A DNA stretch of 64,000 nucleotides from an uncultured Alphaproteobacteria bacterium. Its GTDB lineage: Bacteria; Pseudomonadota; Alphaproteobacteria; UBA8366; GCA-2717185. Every line of letters starts with the position of its first letter. The first letter of the stretch is position 1. Made by a program: the position numbers and the translations under genes. The notes beneath the pieces were generated by a model. The model made no database searches and was not told the DNA's origin. It worked only from the letters and a program-made list of their open reading frames with translations. The DNA lies in contig CALSRA010000014.1 of NCBI GenBank assembly GCA_943788635.1, positions 1 through 64,000 of the forward strand, given 5' to 3'. Shown one piece after another: positions 8,424-17,798 of the stretch.

Positions 8424-9440
8424 TTATGTCAGCCGGTACACTCGTGCCGCCGTATCGTGATACAGCTTCGCCTTTTCGTCGGCGGAATAATCCTTGGTCA
8501 GCAGTTTGAAGGAATTCCAAAGCACGTTGTAGCTGCAGCTCACCTTGTCGACCGGGAAGTTGGATTCGAACAGGCAGCGGTCAGGGCCGAAGATTTCAAG
8601 CGTATACTCGTAGTAATGCTTCGTCGCTTCCATCAGCTCCTTGCTGGTCGGCGGTTTCGGGCGTTCGTGCCATTCAAAACCGTTCACTTCCATGGCGATG
8701 CCGCCCAGTTTGGCGACGACATTGGGGCATTTGGCCAGTTCGGTGATATTCGCTTTCCACTCGGCGAAAACCTCGTCTGATTTTCCCTTGTAGGGGCCGA
8801 TGCCGAGGGGGCCACCGAAATGGTCCAGGACAAGCGTGGTGTCGGGGAAGGCGCGGGCCAGGTCGGTCGCTTCCGGAATCTGTTTGTGATAGCACCAGAC
8901 TTCGAAGCTCAGGTCGCGCGGGCCCAGATGTTTGAAGCCGGCGCGGAAATCATCGCGCATCATCATGCCTTCGGGCGGGTTGGTGCGATGGTTCGGCACA
9001 TCGGGGCTGGCGTCCCAGGTTGCACCAAGCCGGATGCCACGGAAGCGCCCGCCGGCATGGGCAATCTGTGCATCCAGCACATCCGCGGCTCGGTCACCAA
9101 CCTTCAGGTCCGTCGTGCCGATGATCCCGGCGGCGACCCTCGACGTGCCGTAACAGCCGGAATAGCTCATTGCCGCGATGCCGTTGACGAATTCGGTTTC
9201 GCCGATGGGGCGCATTTCCGCGGGGCCATCCGGCTTGAACATCGCGCCACATTCGATGAAGACCGTGGAAACGATATTATGGCCGCTATTCATGTCTTCC
9301 AGAATGTCGTCCAGCAGGTAGTCACCATGAGTATGCTGGGTCTGACCAACCCACAGATGGTGATGCGGGTCGCAGATCGGCAGATCAGGCTCCAGCGTTT
9401 CTTCCTGCGTCAGCGCGAGCCATTCCTGAGCCTTGTTCAT
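8424..9440 (-). CDS. Amidohydrolase-family (TIM-barrel) metal-dependent hydrolase
   Basis: A 338-residue amidohydrolase-2-like protein. LPICDPHHHLWVG near residues 20-32 supplies the first-strand H-x-H metal site (with an extra His), VWCYHKQ and VLDHFGGP supply later-strand ligands, and CLFESNFPVDK near the end has the region where these enzymes place their catalytic acid. The family contains lactonases (for example 2-pyrone-4,6-dicarboxylate lactonase) and ACMSD-like decarboxylases. It is first in a run of four minus-strand genes together with the class V aminotransferase and the hydantoinase pair (36-base gap to the aminotransferase stop), which suggests co-expression. Confidence 0.87.
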   Translation of the reverse strand: MNKAQEWLALTQEETLEPDLPICDPHHHLWVGQTQHTHGDYLLDDILEDMNSGHNIVSTVFIECGAMFKPDGPAEMRPIGETEFVNGIAAMSYSGCYGTSRVAAGIIGTTDLKVGDRAADVLDAQIAHAGGRFRGIRLGATWDASPDVPNHRTNPPEGMMMRDDFRAGFKHLGPRDLSFEVWCYHKQIPEATDLARAFPDTTLVLDHFGGPLGIGPYKGKSDEVFAEWKANITELAKCPNVVAKLGGIAMEVNGFEWHERPKPPTSKELMEATKHYYEYTLEIFGPDRCLFESNFPVDKVSCSYNVLWNSFKLLTKDYSADEKAKLYHDTAARVYRLT

Positions 9441-9476
9441 GACGAATTTCCTCCCCGAAGCGAATTTATTGTCTAT

Positions 9477-10667
9477 TTAGTTGGTGCTGCGGTTGTGCCC
9501 ACGTGCAAGTTCAATGACCCGGGCAACGTCCGATGCATCATTATAGAGATGTAATGAGAAGCGCAGGATACCCCGCCGGATCGACAGATTGACACCATTT
9601 TCTGTCAGATGATCGTGAAGTGACGCCATTGCCGGGTCGTTGACCGAGTCGTGCTGTCCTTCCCCGATCGCGCCGACGGATACGATGCTGCTGGCCGCGA
9701 CCCCCGGTGCCTCGACGACCGGCAGCCCCGATTCCAGCAGCCCTGTCGCGAGGTCGTTGGCCAACCCGGTGACGTGGTTCTCGATGGCTTGCGTGCCGGT
9801 TTCCAGCATCATGCCGATGGATGCGTCCGCCGCAGCAGCGGCGACGAAATTGTAATTGCCGAGATCGAAACGCCGTGCCCCCGGTGCCAGCCGGTCCTCG
9901 CCATCGCCCAGGGCGGCTTCATGTGCGTCGCCCAAATCAATGCCGAAACGCGCCATATAGACCGGGGTCAGCCGCTCCGCCCATTCGCGGCGGCAGTACA
10001 GGAAGCCCATCCCGTACAGGCCGAGTAACCCTTTCTGCGTCGACACGGCCATCGCGTCGATACCGAGATCATTCACGTCGGTGTGCAGAATGCCGACCGA
10101 CTGTACCCCGTCGACCAGAAACAGAATGTCCCGCTCCCGGCACAGCTTGCCGATGGCGGCGATATCGGTACGGAACCCCGGTGCGAAGGTGACGCTGGAT
10201 GCGGTGACCATACGGGTGTTTTCGTCGATGGCGTCGGCGATGGCCTCCGGCGATATCTGTCCGTCGCGGTGTGCGACGGTCTTGATCTCGATACCGGTTC
10301 GTTTTGCCACATTCCGCCAGGGGAAGACGTTGTTGGGATGCTCCAGGTCGGCGCAGATTACGGCATTGTCGCCTGCCTTCCAGTCATAGCTGGCGATGAT
10401 CGCGTTCAACCCTTCCGACACGTTCTTGGTGATGGCAATTTCGTCCGGTTCGGCGTTGATCAGGGCGGCATAACGGGACCGTGTGCGCTCGATCAATTCA
10501 AACATGGCGGGCTTGTTGGCGGTGCCGTACAGCCTTGCATCGAGCATGCCGTCGATGGCCGCGCGTGTTTCCCGCGTAATCAGCCCACGGGCGGCGACAT
10601 TCATGTAGACGCCGTTTTCCGTTCCCGGAAACCGCGTTCGCAGCGCGGCAAAATCGACATTGCCCAT
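9477..10667 (-). CDS. Class V aminotransferase-fold PLP enzyme
   Basis: A 396-residue fold-type I PLP enzyme of the cysteine desulfurase/isopenicillin-N epimerase group. Visible landmarks are NVAARGLITRETRAAI at the N terminus, ITKNVSEGLNAI near 78, the cofactor Asp/Gln strand LVDGVQSVG near 190, and AVSTQKGLLGLYG, whose Lys forms the Schiff base. The C-terminal RRGILRFSLHLYND is the substrate Arg segment. It lies 17 bases downstream of hydantoinase B on the same strand. A shorter, broken relative of this family lies at 17228-17767. Reaction (transamination, epimerisation or C-S/C-N lysis) cannot be told. Confidence 0.88.
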   Translation of the reverse strand: MGNVDFAALRTRFPGTENGVYMNVAARGLITRETRAAIDGMLDARLYGTANKPAMFELIERTRSRYAALINAEPDEIAITKNVSEGLNAIIASYDWKAGDNAVICADLEHPNNVFPWRNVAKRTGIEIKTVAHRDGQISPEAIADAIDENTRMVTASSVTFAPGFRTDIAAIGKLCRERDILFLVDGVQSVGILHTDVNDLGIDAMAVSTQKGLLGLYGMGFLYCRREWAERLTPVYMARFGIDLGDAHEAALGDGEDRLAPGARRFDLGNYNFVAAAAADASIGMMLETGTQAIENHVTGLANDLATGLLESGLPVVEAPGVAASSIVSVGAIGEGQHDSVNDPAMASLHDHLTENGVNLSIRRGILRFSLHLYNDASDVARVIELARGHNRSTN

Positions 10668-10684
10668 ATTTATTGCTCCTGTTG

Positions 10685-12265
10685 TCAGGGTTTGCCCCAG
10701 CCGCCGCCGCCGGGCGTGGCGACACGGATTATCGTGCCATGCGGCAATTCAACGCCACCGGCCGCGGATGACAGTTTGCGTTCTTCGGGGGTGTCCGGGT
10801 TGACGATGAATATGCCGGGTAACCCGTTCTCGCCGCCCTCCATGCCGGGCGCAGCGGCCTGCTGGCGCTCGCCGGATACGCTGACCGTTATGTCATCGCC
10901 CAGCGCCCGGAAATCGCGAACGATGCCATTCCCGCCCTTGAACTGGCCCTTGCCCCCCGAACCGGTGCGCAGCGCATAGGTTTCGATCCGCAGCGGGTAG
11001 GCGTGCTCCAGCGCCTCGACAGGCAGATTGGCGCTGCCCGATGTCAGGGTGCGGACGGCATCGATGCCGTCGCAATTTGTTTGTGCGCCCAGCGCCCCGG
11101 CGACAGTTTCATAATCGACGAAATACTTGCCCGTACGCGGGTCGGTGCCGGACAGAACCAGCAAGGCATGCGGCCCTGAACCGGCAAAGCCACGGCCCGG
11201 AATGGCCTGTGACAGCACGTTGAGCACGACATCCGACAACACGCTGCAGGAAATGGATCTGGTGCCGACCGGGGCCGGCGGGACCGGCTGGACGATGCAG
11301 CCCGGCGGGGCGGCGATGTTGATAATACGGAAGGCCCCGCCATTGGCCGGCGCGTCCGGGTCGAGGATTGCCTTGGCCACGCAATAGACGGTCGCGACCA
11401 GTGCCTGGTTGGGGATATTGCGCGCGTAGCGGAGCTGCGGGTCGGTGCCGGTGAAGTCAAAGGTCAGTTCGCCCGCGCGGACCGTCAGCGTACAGGCCAG
11501 CCGGGCCAGCGTGCCGTCTTCGTCACCGCCAAGGTAGTCTTCGGCACTGTAGTCGCCGTCCGGCAGGTCGGTGACGGCGGCCCGAAAGCGCCGCTCGGTG
11601 AAGTCCAGATAGGAATCCAGGGCCTGCTCGAACAGGTCCGCGCCATAGCGGGTGATCAGCGTTTCAATAGCGCGGATACCGACCCGGTTGGCGGCGATCT
11701 GCGCGTTGAGATCGCCCTTGCGTTCTTCCGGCGTGCGGGAATTCAGCAGGATCACTTCGAACATGTCCTGCGCGACCTCGCCCTGCCGTACCAGCCGGAC
11801 CGGTGGCAGCCGCAACCCTTCCTGGAAGATGCTTTCGCAGATCGCGGCTTCACTGCCCGGCACCATGCCGCCGACATCGGCGTGATGGGCGATATTGGCG
11901 ACATAGGCGACAATACGACCGTCCCGGAATACGGGCGCGATCAGGTTCAGATCCGGCAGGTGCGAGCCGCCGCCATTATAGGGGTCATTGGCCACGAACA
12001 TGTCGCCGGGGCGGATTTCCTGCATCGGAAAACGCTGCCGGATGCTGTCGATGGCGCCGATCATCGAACCCAGATGGATGGGCACATGCTCCGCCTGCGC
12101 GACGACATTGCCCTTGGCATCGAAGACAGCGGTCGAACAATCGTGCCGTTCCTTGATGTTCGGGGAAAAGGCGGTGCGCATCAGCACCACACCCATTTCT
12201 TCCGCCGTGGCGATAACATGGCGGGCGATGATTTCAGTGGTGATGGGGTCGAGTGTATCGGTCAT
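10685..12265 (-). CDS. hyuB: Hydantoinase B / oxoprolinase family subunit
   Basis: A 526-residue HyuB-type subunit. Characteristic segments are the N-terminal LDPITTEIIARHVIATAEEMG, RTAFSPNIKERHDCSTAVFD, the metal-site region FVANDPYNGGGSHLPDLNLIAPVF, IAHHADVGGMVPGS, and the Gly-rich C terminus RVATPGGGGWGKP. With HyuA it hydrolyses a cyclic amide (hydantoin, N-methylhydantoin, 5-oxoproline or a ketone-like substrate) using ATP. Its ATG overlaps the HyuA stop as ATGA (12262-12265), so translation is coupled. It is of normal length and looks intact. Confidence 0.93.
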   Translation of the reverse strand: MTDTLDPITTEIIARHVIATAEEMGVVLMRTAFSPNIKERHDCSTAVFDAKGNVVAQAEHVPIHLGSMIGAIDSIRQRFPMQEIRPGDMFVANDPYNGGGSHLPDLNLIAPVFRDGRIVAYVANIAHHADVGGMVPGSEAAICESIFQEGLRLPPVRLVRQGEVAQDMFEVILLNSRTPEERKGDLNAQIAANRVGIRAIETLITRYGADLFEQALDSYLDFTERRFRAAVTDLPDGDYSAEDYLGGDEDGTLARLACTLTVRAGELTFDFTGTDPQLRYARNIPNQALVATVYCVAKAILDPDAPANGGAFRIINIAAPPGCIVQPVPPAPVGTRSISCSVLSDVVLNVLSQAIPGRGFAGSGPHALLVLSGTDPRTGKYFVDYETVAGALGAQTNCDGIDAVRTLTSGSANLPVEALEHAYPLRIETYALRTGSGGKGQFKGGNGIVRDFRALGDDITVSVSGERQQAAAPGMEGGENGLPGIFIVNPDTPEERKLSSAAGGVELPHGTIIRVATPGGGGWGKP

Positions 12266-14313
12266 GTGTCACACCGTATCTGGAGGCAGCCCGCAGCGTC
12301 GACTGTCACGTTTGCCGATGGCGGTACCACCGTTGTGGAATCCGTCTGTTCGACGATGGCCGGGCCGCTGAATTCATGGCCGGGGGCCAGCCTGTCGCGG
12401 TCATAGACCGGTGTTTCGACGAACCCCGAATCCCGGAACCAGACCTTACGCCGCGAGGCGACGGCATCGGCCACTGGCGCCACGGCCGCTGCAATGTCGG
12501 GTTCTTCGGCGGAAGAATGAAGTGCGATCACGCCGAGGCGCAGAGTCACGATTTCGACCGGGTGATCGGGCATGGCGTATCCGTTGGTGATCTCGTGCTG
12601 GCGATGGAATTCGGCGGTTAGCGATTGCAGCGCGGCGGCATCGATCCGGCCCTCTGCCACCGGCAGGGTCAGCTCAAAAGCCTGTCCGGCGTAGCGCAGG
12701 TCCGCACCCCATTCATGGGACAGCCCGTCTGCGGCCAGCCCTTCCGATTGCTGCCAGCCTGCGCCATCCTTGGCCAGAATATCCATCCCCTCGCGCAGCC
12801 CGTCCAGGTTGTCGTCGGTTGCGGATACCAGCCGGGTGACGCTGAAATCGCCGCGTCGGTCGGCATCAACAAGCCCGATGGCGGACATGATGCCCGGCCG
12901 GGGCGGCACGACAACCTGTGCGATACCAATTTCCTGCGCGATCTCGACCGCGTGCAGCGGCCCGGCGCCGCCGAAGGCGACAAGCGCGCAATTGCGGGGG
13001 TCCTCGCCGCGTTCGATGGACACCACGCGCACGGCACCCATCATATTGACGTTGACGATTTCGATAATACCTGCGGCGACATCGACCGTATTCAGGCCGA
13101 CCTTCGCGCCGAGCGTGGATAGCGCTTCCTCCGATTTTTCCGGGTAAACGGTCATCGCCCCGCCGATCAGCGACCCGCCGGACAACCGTCCCAGGGCAAC
13201 ATTGGCATCGGTCACGGTGGCGTCTGTCCCGCCGCGTCCATACAGGGCAGGGCCCGGATCGGCGCCGGCACTCTGCGGGCCGACCTTCAGCAAGCCGCCG
13301 GGGTCGACCCAGGCAATGCTGCCGCCGCCCGCCCCGATGGTATGGATGTCCAGGGTCGGAATGCGGACCGGAAACCCGCCCATTTCGCGCACACCACGCT
13401 TGGTCAGCCTGCCATCGCGGATCAGGCAGACATCGGTGGAGGTGCCGCCCATGTCGAACGAGATCATGTCGGGCTGATCGGTGCGCTGCCCCAGTTGGGC
13501 GGACGCAATCACCCCGCCGGCCGGGCCGGAAAAGAATGTGTTGATCGGGGATGCGCGCACGGTGGCGACGGAAACCGCGCCGCCGTTGGATTGCATCACC
13601 AGGGGGGCTGCGGCGATACCAATGCCGCGAAGGCCCGCGACCAGGTCTTCAAGATAGCGGTCGATCACCGGCAGCAGGCTGGCATTCACGCTGGTGCTGG
13701 CGAAGCGTTCGAATTCGCGGAATTCCCGCAGCACGGCGGAGGACGTACAGATATAAACCTCGGGCCAGCATTCGCGCAGGATATCGCGTGCCCGTTCTTC
13801 GGGTTGCGGATTGGCATAGGCATGCATGAAGCAGATGGCGATGGCGGCGACCTGCTTTTCCTTCAGCGTTTCCGCCGCCTGCCGCACGGCGTCTTCGTCC
13901 AGTGGCGTGACGACATTACCGCGCTCATCCAGCCGGCCGCCGATTTCCACGACGCAATCGCGCGATACCGGCGGGGCCGGTTTCGGGACGGAAAGATTGT
14001 AGAAGCTGGGGCGTCGTTGCCGGCCGATTTCCAGCACGTCGCGGAAGCCCGGTGTCGCCAGCATGCCGGTCCGGGCGCAGCGGTGCTGCAGCACGGCGTT
14101 GGTTGCCAGGGTTGTGCCATGAACGAACAGCGAAACCGCGTCGGCAGGGGTTTCGGCCTTGTCCAGCAGCGCGCGTACGCCATCCAGGATACCGCGTGCG
14201 GGGTCATCCGGGGTTGTTGGAAGCTTGTGTATGACTTGTCGGCCGGAAGACCGATTGGACAGGACGAGGTCGGTAAACGTACCGCCGGTATCGACGCCAA
14301 TTGAAATGCTCAC
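12262..14313 (-). CDS. hyuA: Hydantoinase A / oxoprolinase family ATPase subunit
   Basis: A 683-residue HyuA subunit with an actin-like ATPase fold. The phosphate-binding motif SIGVDTGGTFTDLVLS is at residues 4-19, FVHGTTLATNAVLQ near 70, FSGPAGGVIASAQLG and ISFDMGGTSTDVCLI in the second ATPase half, and the late FGGAGPLHAVEIAQEIG. Start: a GTG at 14311-14313 preceded by AGGGAG, which places the phosphate loop at the very N terminus as in the family; an upstream frame-open ATG would add about 34 unlike residues. First gene of the hyuA-hyuB-aminotransferase-amidohydrolase run. Substrate unknown. Confidence 0.92.
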   Translation of the reverse strand: MSISIGVDTGGTFTDLVLSNRSSGRQVIHKLPTTPDDPARGILDGVRALLDKAETPADAVSLFVHGTTLATNAVLQHRCARTGMLATPGFRDVLEIGRQRRPSFYNLSVPKPAPPVSRDCVVEIGGRLDERGNVVTPLDEDAVRQAAETLKEKQVAAIAICFMHAYANPQPEERARDILRECWPEVYICTSSAVLREFREFERFASTSVNASLLPVIDRYLEDLVAGLRGIGIAAAPLVMQSNGGAVSVATVRASPINTFFSGPAGGVIASAQLGQRTDQPDMISFDMGGTSTDVCLIRDGRLTKRGVREMGGFPVRIPTLDIHTIGAGGGSIAWVDPGGLLKVGPQSAGADPGPALYGRGGTDATVTDANVALGRLSGGSLIGGAMTVYPEKSEEALSTLGAKVGLNTVDVAAGIIEIVNVNMMGAVRVVSIERGEDPRNCALVAFGGAGPLHAVEIAQEIGIAQVVVPPRPGIMSAIGLVDADRRGDFSVTRLVSATDDNLDGLREGMDILAKDGAGWQQSEGLAADGLSHEWGADLRYAGQAFELTLPVAEGRIDAAALQSLTAEFHRQHEITNGYAMPDHPVEIVTLRLGVIALHSSAEEPDIAAAVAPVADAVASRRKVWFRDSGFVETPVYDRDRLAPGHEFSGPAIVEQTDSTTVVPPSANVTVDAAGCLQIRCDT

Positions 14314-14453
14314 GGATGCTCCCTGCCGGAAATTGTGTAACAGGGCGGCATCACAGCATTTCCCCTCCCGCGCTGTCCAGCCTGTCGTCGGGGGTTTCCC
14401 AACGGCCCGGATCATGCGCTAGGCTGTCGTTTTAACCCTTGGGAGGAGCAGGT

Positions 14454-14846
14454 ATGTCCCGAAGTGAAGCATACGAAAAAGGCAGTGAAATGCGGCGTCA
14501 GCTGATGGGCGACAAGTTGGCCGACGGTATGGCAAAGACTGTCTATGACGACCCTATCATGCAGAAATTCGGCGATTACGCGCGCGAAGCCGTGTTTGGC
14601 TTGCTGTGGACCCGGCCCGGCCTGGACACGAAAACCCGCTCGCTGATCTGCGTGATAACCGATACGGCGACCGGCCGATGGCCGGAACTGGAGCTGCACC
14701 TGAAAATGGCGCGCCGCCAGGGTTGGACAGAGGATGAATTGACGGAGGCGCTGCTGCATACCGGCGGTTATATCGGTGTGCCGTCCGTGCGCGAGGCGAT
14801 GATCATCGCCTCCGAGGTCTTCAAGGAAATACGCGAAGAAGACTGA
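14454..14846 (+). CDS. Carboxymuconolactone decarboxylase (AhpD-like) family protein
   Basis: A 130-residue single-domain CMD protein: EAVFGLLWTRPGLDTKTRSLICVI, then ELELHLKMARRQGWTEDELTEALLHTGGYIGVPS and REAMIIASEVFKEI. It has the His and Glu region of gamma-carboxymuconolactone decarboxylase but no C-x-x-C, so it is not an AhpD peroxidase. RBS TTGGGAGGAGCAGGT precedes ATG 14454. It stands alone, divergent from hyuA. The last 25 codons of a close relative persist as a relic at 17799-17873. Confidence 0.87.
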   Translation: MSRSEAYEKGSEMRRQLMGDKLADGMAKTVYDDPIMQKFGDYAREAVFGLLWTRPGLDTKTRSLICVITDTATGRWPELELHLKMARRQGWTEDELTEALLHTGGYIGVPSVREAMIIASEVFKEIREED

Positions 14847-14951
14847 CCCCCGGTTCCGGCAGCGAGGGCAGGACGAAATCCGCACCTTGTTGCCGGAACA
14901 ATTATTCCCTTTGTTCCGGCCGAATTGTTTTGGCGTGGTTCTGTCGTTGCT

Positions 14952-15917
14952 TCAAGCTTCAAGCTTGCTGGATTCACCTTCGATCAGGCAGGTTTGCATG
15001 CGGTAGAGCAGTTCGAGGTCGAACTTGCCCAGTTGGCCGGCCAGTTTTGCAAAGGCATGGACGTCGGGTGATTCGATCCCGCAAAGTTCATTCAGCGCCT
15101 TGAAAATTTTAATAATCCGGGCACCTTGGGGAATAGCCTCTTCCTTGACGTCGTCTTCGGGGTATCCGGTGCCATTGTACCATTTGTCCTGATAGTAGAC
15201 GATCTCTGCCACTTCGGTCATGCGCGGTATGTTGGTGATCAGTCGTTTTGCCGCCGCCGGATGCGCATTGACGATCTTCTGTTCTTCTGCAGAGAGGGGC
15301 TCCCCGGCCCGCCATTTCGTCGTAATCTCCGGTGGCAAGGCCGCATAGCCGATCGGCGTCAGCATGGCGGCGATTTCGAGTTGCCAGGGCTGGGACAGTT
15401 CGAGTTCTGCCCCGACGAGCTTCGCCCAGTCCCGGAACCGGGAATGTTGCGGGAACGCTTCCGGTGCGGCGAGGCCCAGAATATCGGTGAGAACCTTTAC
15501 GCTGCCCGCCAGGGTCTGTTCAAGCAGATCACGTTCCACCGTGATGATCTGGTATTGCCGGATCGCCTGGTCGATTCCTTCGGAAAGTTTCTCCGCGGTG
15601 CAGGGCTTGGTGTAAAATTGAAAAATCTTGCCTTGGTTCACGGCATTAACGGCTGTTTCCTGATCCAGGTTGCCTGTCAGCATGATGCGTTGGGTGTTTG
15701 GGGACAGTTTTTGTAATTTTTTCAGCACCTCCAGCCCGGTCATACCGGGCATGCGCATGTCGCTGACGACGACTGCAAACGGATTGCTTTCATCGATGAG
15801 CGCCAGTGCCGCTTCGCCACCTTCCGCGGTAGAGATGTCGTAGCGTTTTTGCAGCCGCCGTTTCAGGCCCTGAAGCAGGTCTGGGTCGTCATCTACCAGA
15901 AGGACTCGTTCCGTCAT
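14952..15917 (-). CDS. Response regulator with degenerate HD-GYP-like output domain
   Basis: A 321-residue protein. Residues 1-120 are a receiver domain: RVLLVDDDPDLL acidic pocket, phospho-acceptor Asp in VVVSDMRMPGMTG, and Lys in FYTKPCTAEKL. The remainder aligns in layout with HD-GYP c-di-GMP phosphodiesterases, but the metal-binding HD-x-G-K is replaced by AAMLTPIGYAALP, and the later motif reads YYQDKWYNGTGYPEDD, keeping only GYP. It should therefore be phosphorylation-responsive yet catalytically dead, acting by binding a partner or ligand. Its ATG overlaps the stop of the upstream HDOD regulator (ATGA, 15914-15917), so the two are co-translated. No histidine kinase is adjacent. Confidence 0.88.
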   Translation of the reverse strand: MTERVLLVDDDPDLLQGLKRRLQKRYDISTAEGGEAALALIDESNPFAVVVSDMRMPGMTGLEVLKKLQKLSPNTQRIMLTGNLDQETAVNAVNQGKIFQFYTKPCTAEKLSEGIDQAIRQYQIITVERDLLEQTLAGSVKVLTDILGLAAPEAFPQHSRFRDWAKLVGAELELSQPWQLEIAAMLTPIGYAALPPEITTKWRAGEPLSAEEQKIVNAHPAAAKRLITNIPRMTEVAEIVYYQDKWYNGTGYPEDDVKEEAIPQGARIIKIFKALNELCGIESPDVHAFAKLAGQLGKFDLELLYRMQTCLIEGESSKLEA

Positions 15918-17134
15918 TGCAGTGTTCTTTTCTCAATTTCGCTGACAACAAAATCGCGCCATACCGTGGCCCGATGGGCAGCGCCGATAGATTCCAGGTA
16001 TTCCATGTCCAGGGTGGATTCGAGTTCCTGTAACATTTCTGCGCCGCCGGCGAGCGCCGGGTTCAGGTGCTGGGCAACATAAACTGCGGTAACGATACTG
16101 AACTCGGTGGCGGGACATTCGGCCGGGGAATGGTGATACGCGACGGCCTCGACGATCGGGTTGGCAAAGCCCCACAGGCCAAGAAGGTAGGCGCCAACTT
16201 CAGCATGGGAGGCGCCACAAACTCTTTTCTCCGCCGCTGCGGTTTGGATGTTTTCTGTCTTGGCCAGGGTCGTTGCCTGGTTGAACTGCTCCAGGTCACG
16301 ATGAAGGAGGGCCAGCGTTCCGACATGGGAAAGTGTGCCGGCACAACTCGCCAGCTCGGTTGATGCCGCATCCATTCCTTCAAGAGATGCAATCCCTTTG
16401 GCGAGCATGCCGATACCGATGCTACAGTCGTTCAGTTGCTTGATAACGTCTGCGGATTGTGAAGTTTCCGGGTGCAGGTTGAATATTCCGGATTCCAGGG
16501 CCAGCGATTTGATCGTATCGAAACCAAGCATCTGTATGGCTTGTTGCATGTTGGTGATATTGCGGACGCTGGCGAAATACGCCGAATTCGAGATTTTCAG
16601 GACCTGTGCGGTCATTGAGATGTCTTTGGCGATGGCCGCGGCGACGCAATCCATTGCCGGTTCATTTGAATCAAGCTTGTCAATCAGGGCCGCGACAGAT
16701 TCCGGTAATGTGGGCAGCACCGTTAGTCCCGCGACGAAACTGCGCAACGGTTTGGACTCCAGGAATTCCTGCAACGACAGCGCCCGATCTATCGACGTGT
16801 AAAGCGTTTCCGCATCACATGGCTTGGAAAGATACTGGTGGGCGGGGCCCACCGTTCGCATCACGGCTTCTTTTTCCGCGAAGCCGGACAGGATCATCCG
16901 GATCGTCGCGGGAAACCGGGTTCGTACTTCGCTGAGCAATTCGCCACCGTCCATACCCGGCATTCGCATGTCGGATATCACGATATCGGCAGGGGTCTCG
17001 GCCAATGCTTCGAGTGCCTCCGCACCGCTGCTGACGAAGCGCATGTCAAAACGTTTACGGTTCCGTTTCATGCTGCGTCGCAGGCCTTGCAGGATATCCG
17101 GATCGTCATCGACAAACAGTATTCCCGTCGTCAC
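15914..17134 (-). CDS. Response regulator with HDOD output domain
   Basis: A 406-residue protein: receiver domain at residues 1-125 (ILFVDDDPDIL; phospho-acceptor in DIVISDMRMPGMDG; Lys in QYLSKPCDAE), then an HDOD domain starting VLPTLPESVAALIDKL with SMTAQVLKISNSAYFAS, QMLGFDTIKSLALESGIF and the late AVAYHHSP. HDOD domains resemble HD phosphohydrolases without metal ligands and serve signalling. Start: GTG 17132-17134 with GGAGG about ten bases upstream; an earlier in-frame start would add 23 residues before the first beta strand. First gene of the pair with the degenerate HD-GYP regulator. Confidence 0.88.
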   Translation of the reverse strand: MTTGILFVDDDPDILQGLRRSMKRNRKRFDMRFVSSGAEALEALAETPADIVISDMRMPGMDGGELLSEVRTRFPATIRMILSGFAEKEAVMRTVGPAHQYLSKPCDAETLYTSIDRALSLQEFLESKPLRSFVAGLTVLPTLPESVAALIDKLDSNEPAMDCVAAAIAKDISMTAQVLKISNSAYFASVRNITNMQQAIQMLGFDTIKSLALESGIFNLHPETSQSADVIKQLNDCSIGIGMLAKGIASLEGMDAASTELASCAGTLSHVGTLALLHRDLEQFNQATTLAKTENIQTAAAEKRVCGASHAEVGAYLLGLWGFANPIVEAVAYHHSPAECPATEFSIVTAVYVAQHLNPALAGGAEMLQELESTLDMEYLESIGAAHRATVWRDFVVSEIEKRTLQ

Positions 17135-17227
17135 TAGGCAGCCTCCGTTTCGACGGCCCTTCCGTTGACCGGACACTAAGCCTTTGGGCGAATCCTGCAA
17201 CAAACCCTAATTAATGCTTTAATTCCA

Positions 17228-17767
17228 ATGTCGAGGCGATGTAATGCCATCATGGGCCGCGCCAGGCGCCAAACAGGAAATAGGGAAAGGCGTCGACCGT
17301 TCTCAGCCCAGGTGGCCACCGAGATCGTCAACTATGTTTGTTGGCTGGGCAGCCAGTTCCGCCAGAGCAGCAATCGGCGCGAACTGTTCGTCTGCGGTAT
17401 CGACCACATCGAACGTCACGAACGGGCCCTGCTGGCACGAATGCTCAACGGCGGCGAGGGCATCACCGGCTTGCGCAGCTTGCCGAACATCACTGTGTTC
17501 CTCGACTATGAAGACCTGACCAAACGCGACCTGATCCTGGCCATCGGCTTCGACCATCTGGGCTACACTGATGCGGTGCGCGAATATGAACGGCGCGGCG
17601 TGATCGTCTATGAGCGTGTGGCCGCCAGCATCTACTCCCGGCGCATGCTTGAATCCTTCGGCATGGACGGTGCGATCCGCGTCTCGCCCCTGCATTGCAA
17701 TTCCGTCGCCGATATCGACCGCTTCCTGCAGGTCACGCGTCAGATCAGCGAAGCCGCCGCACCATAA
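17228..17767 (+). pseudogene. C-terminal relic of a class V aminotransferase
   Basis: A 179-codon open frame whose residues about 28-175 look like the C-terminal third of a class V aminotransferase: TEIVNYVCWLGSQF, HERALLARML, GVIVYERVAASIYSRRM, and the terminal VSPLHCNSVADIDRFLQVT, a typical end of this family. The whole N-terminal two thirds, including the PLP lysine and cofactor strands, is missing; the first 27 codons are unrelated and very basic. It cannot be an active enzyme. It is followed within 35 bases by another relic (CMD family) and then by an AT-rich element. The call rests on recognised family motifs, not on an alignment. Confidence 0.7.
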
Positions 17768-17798
17768 CACGCGCCACGCCTCCTGATCCGCGATGCTG

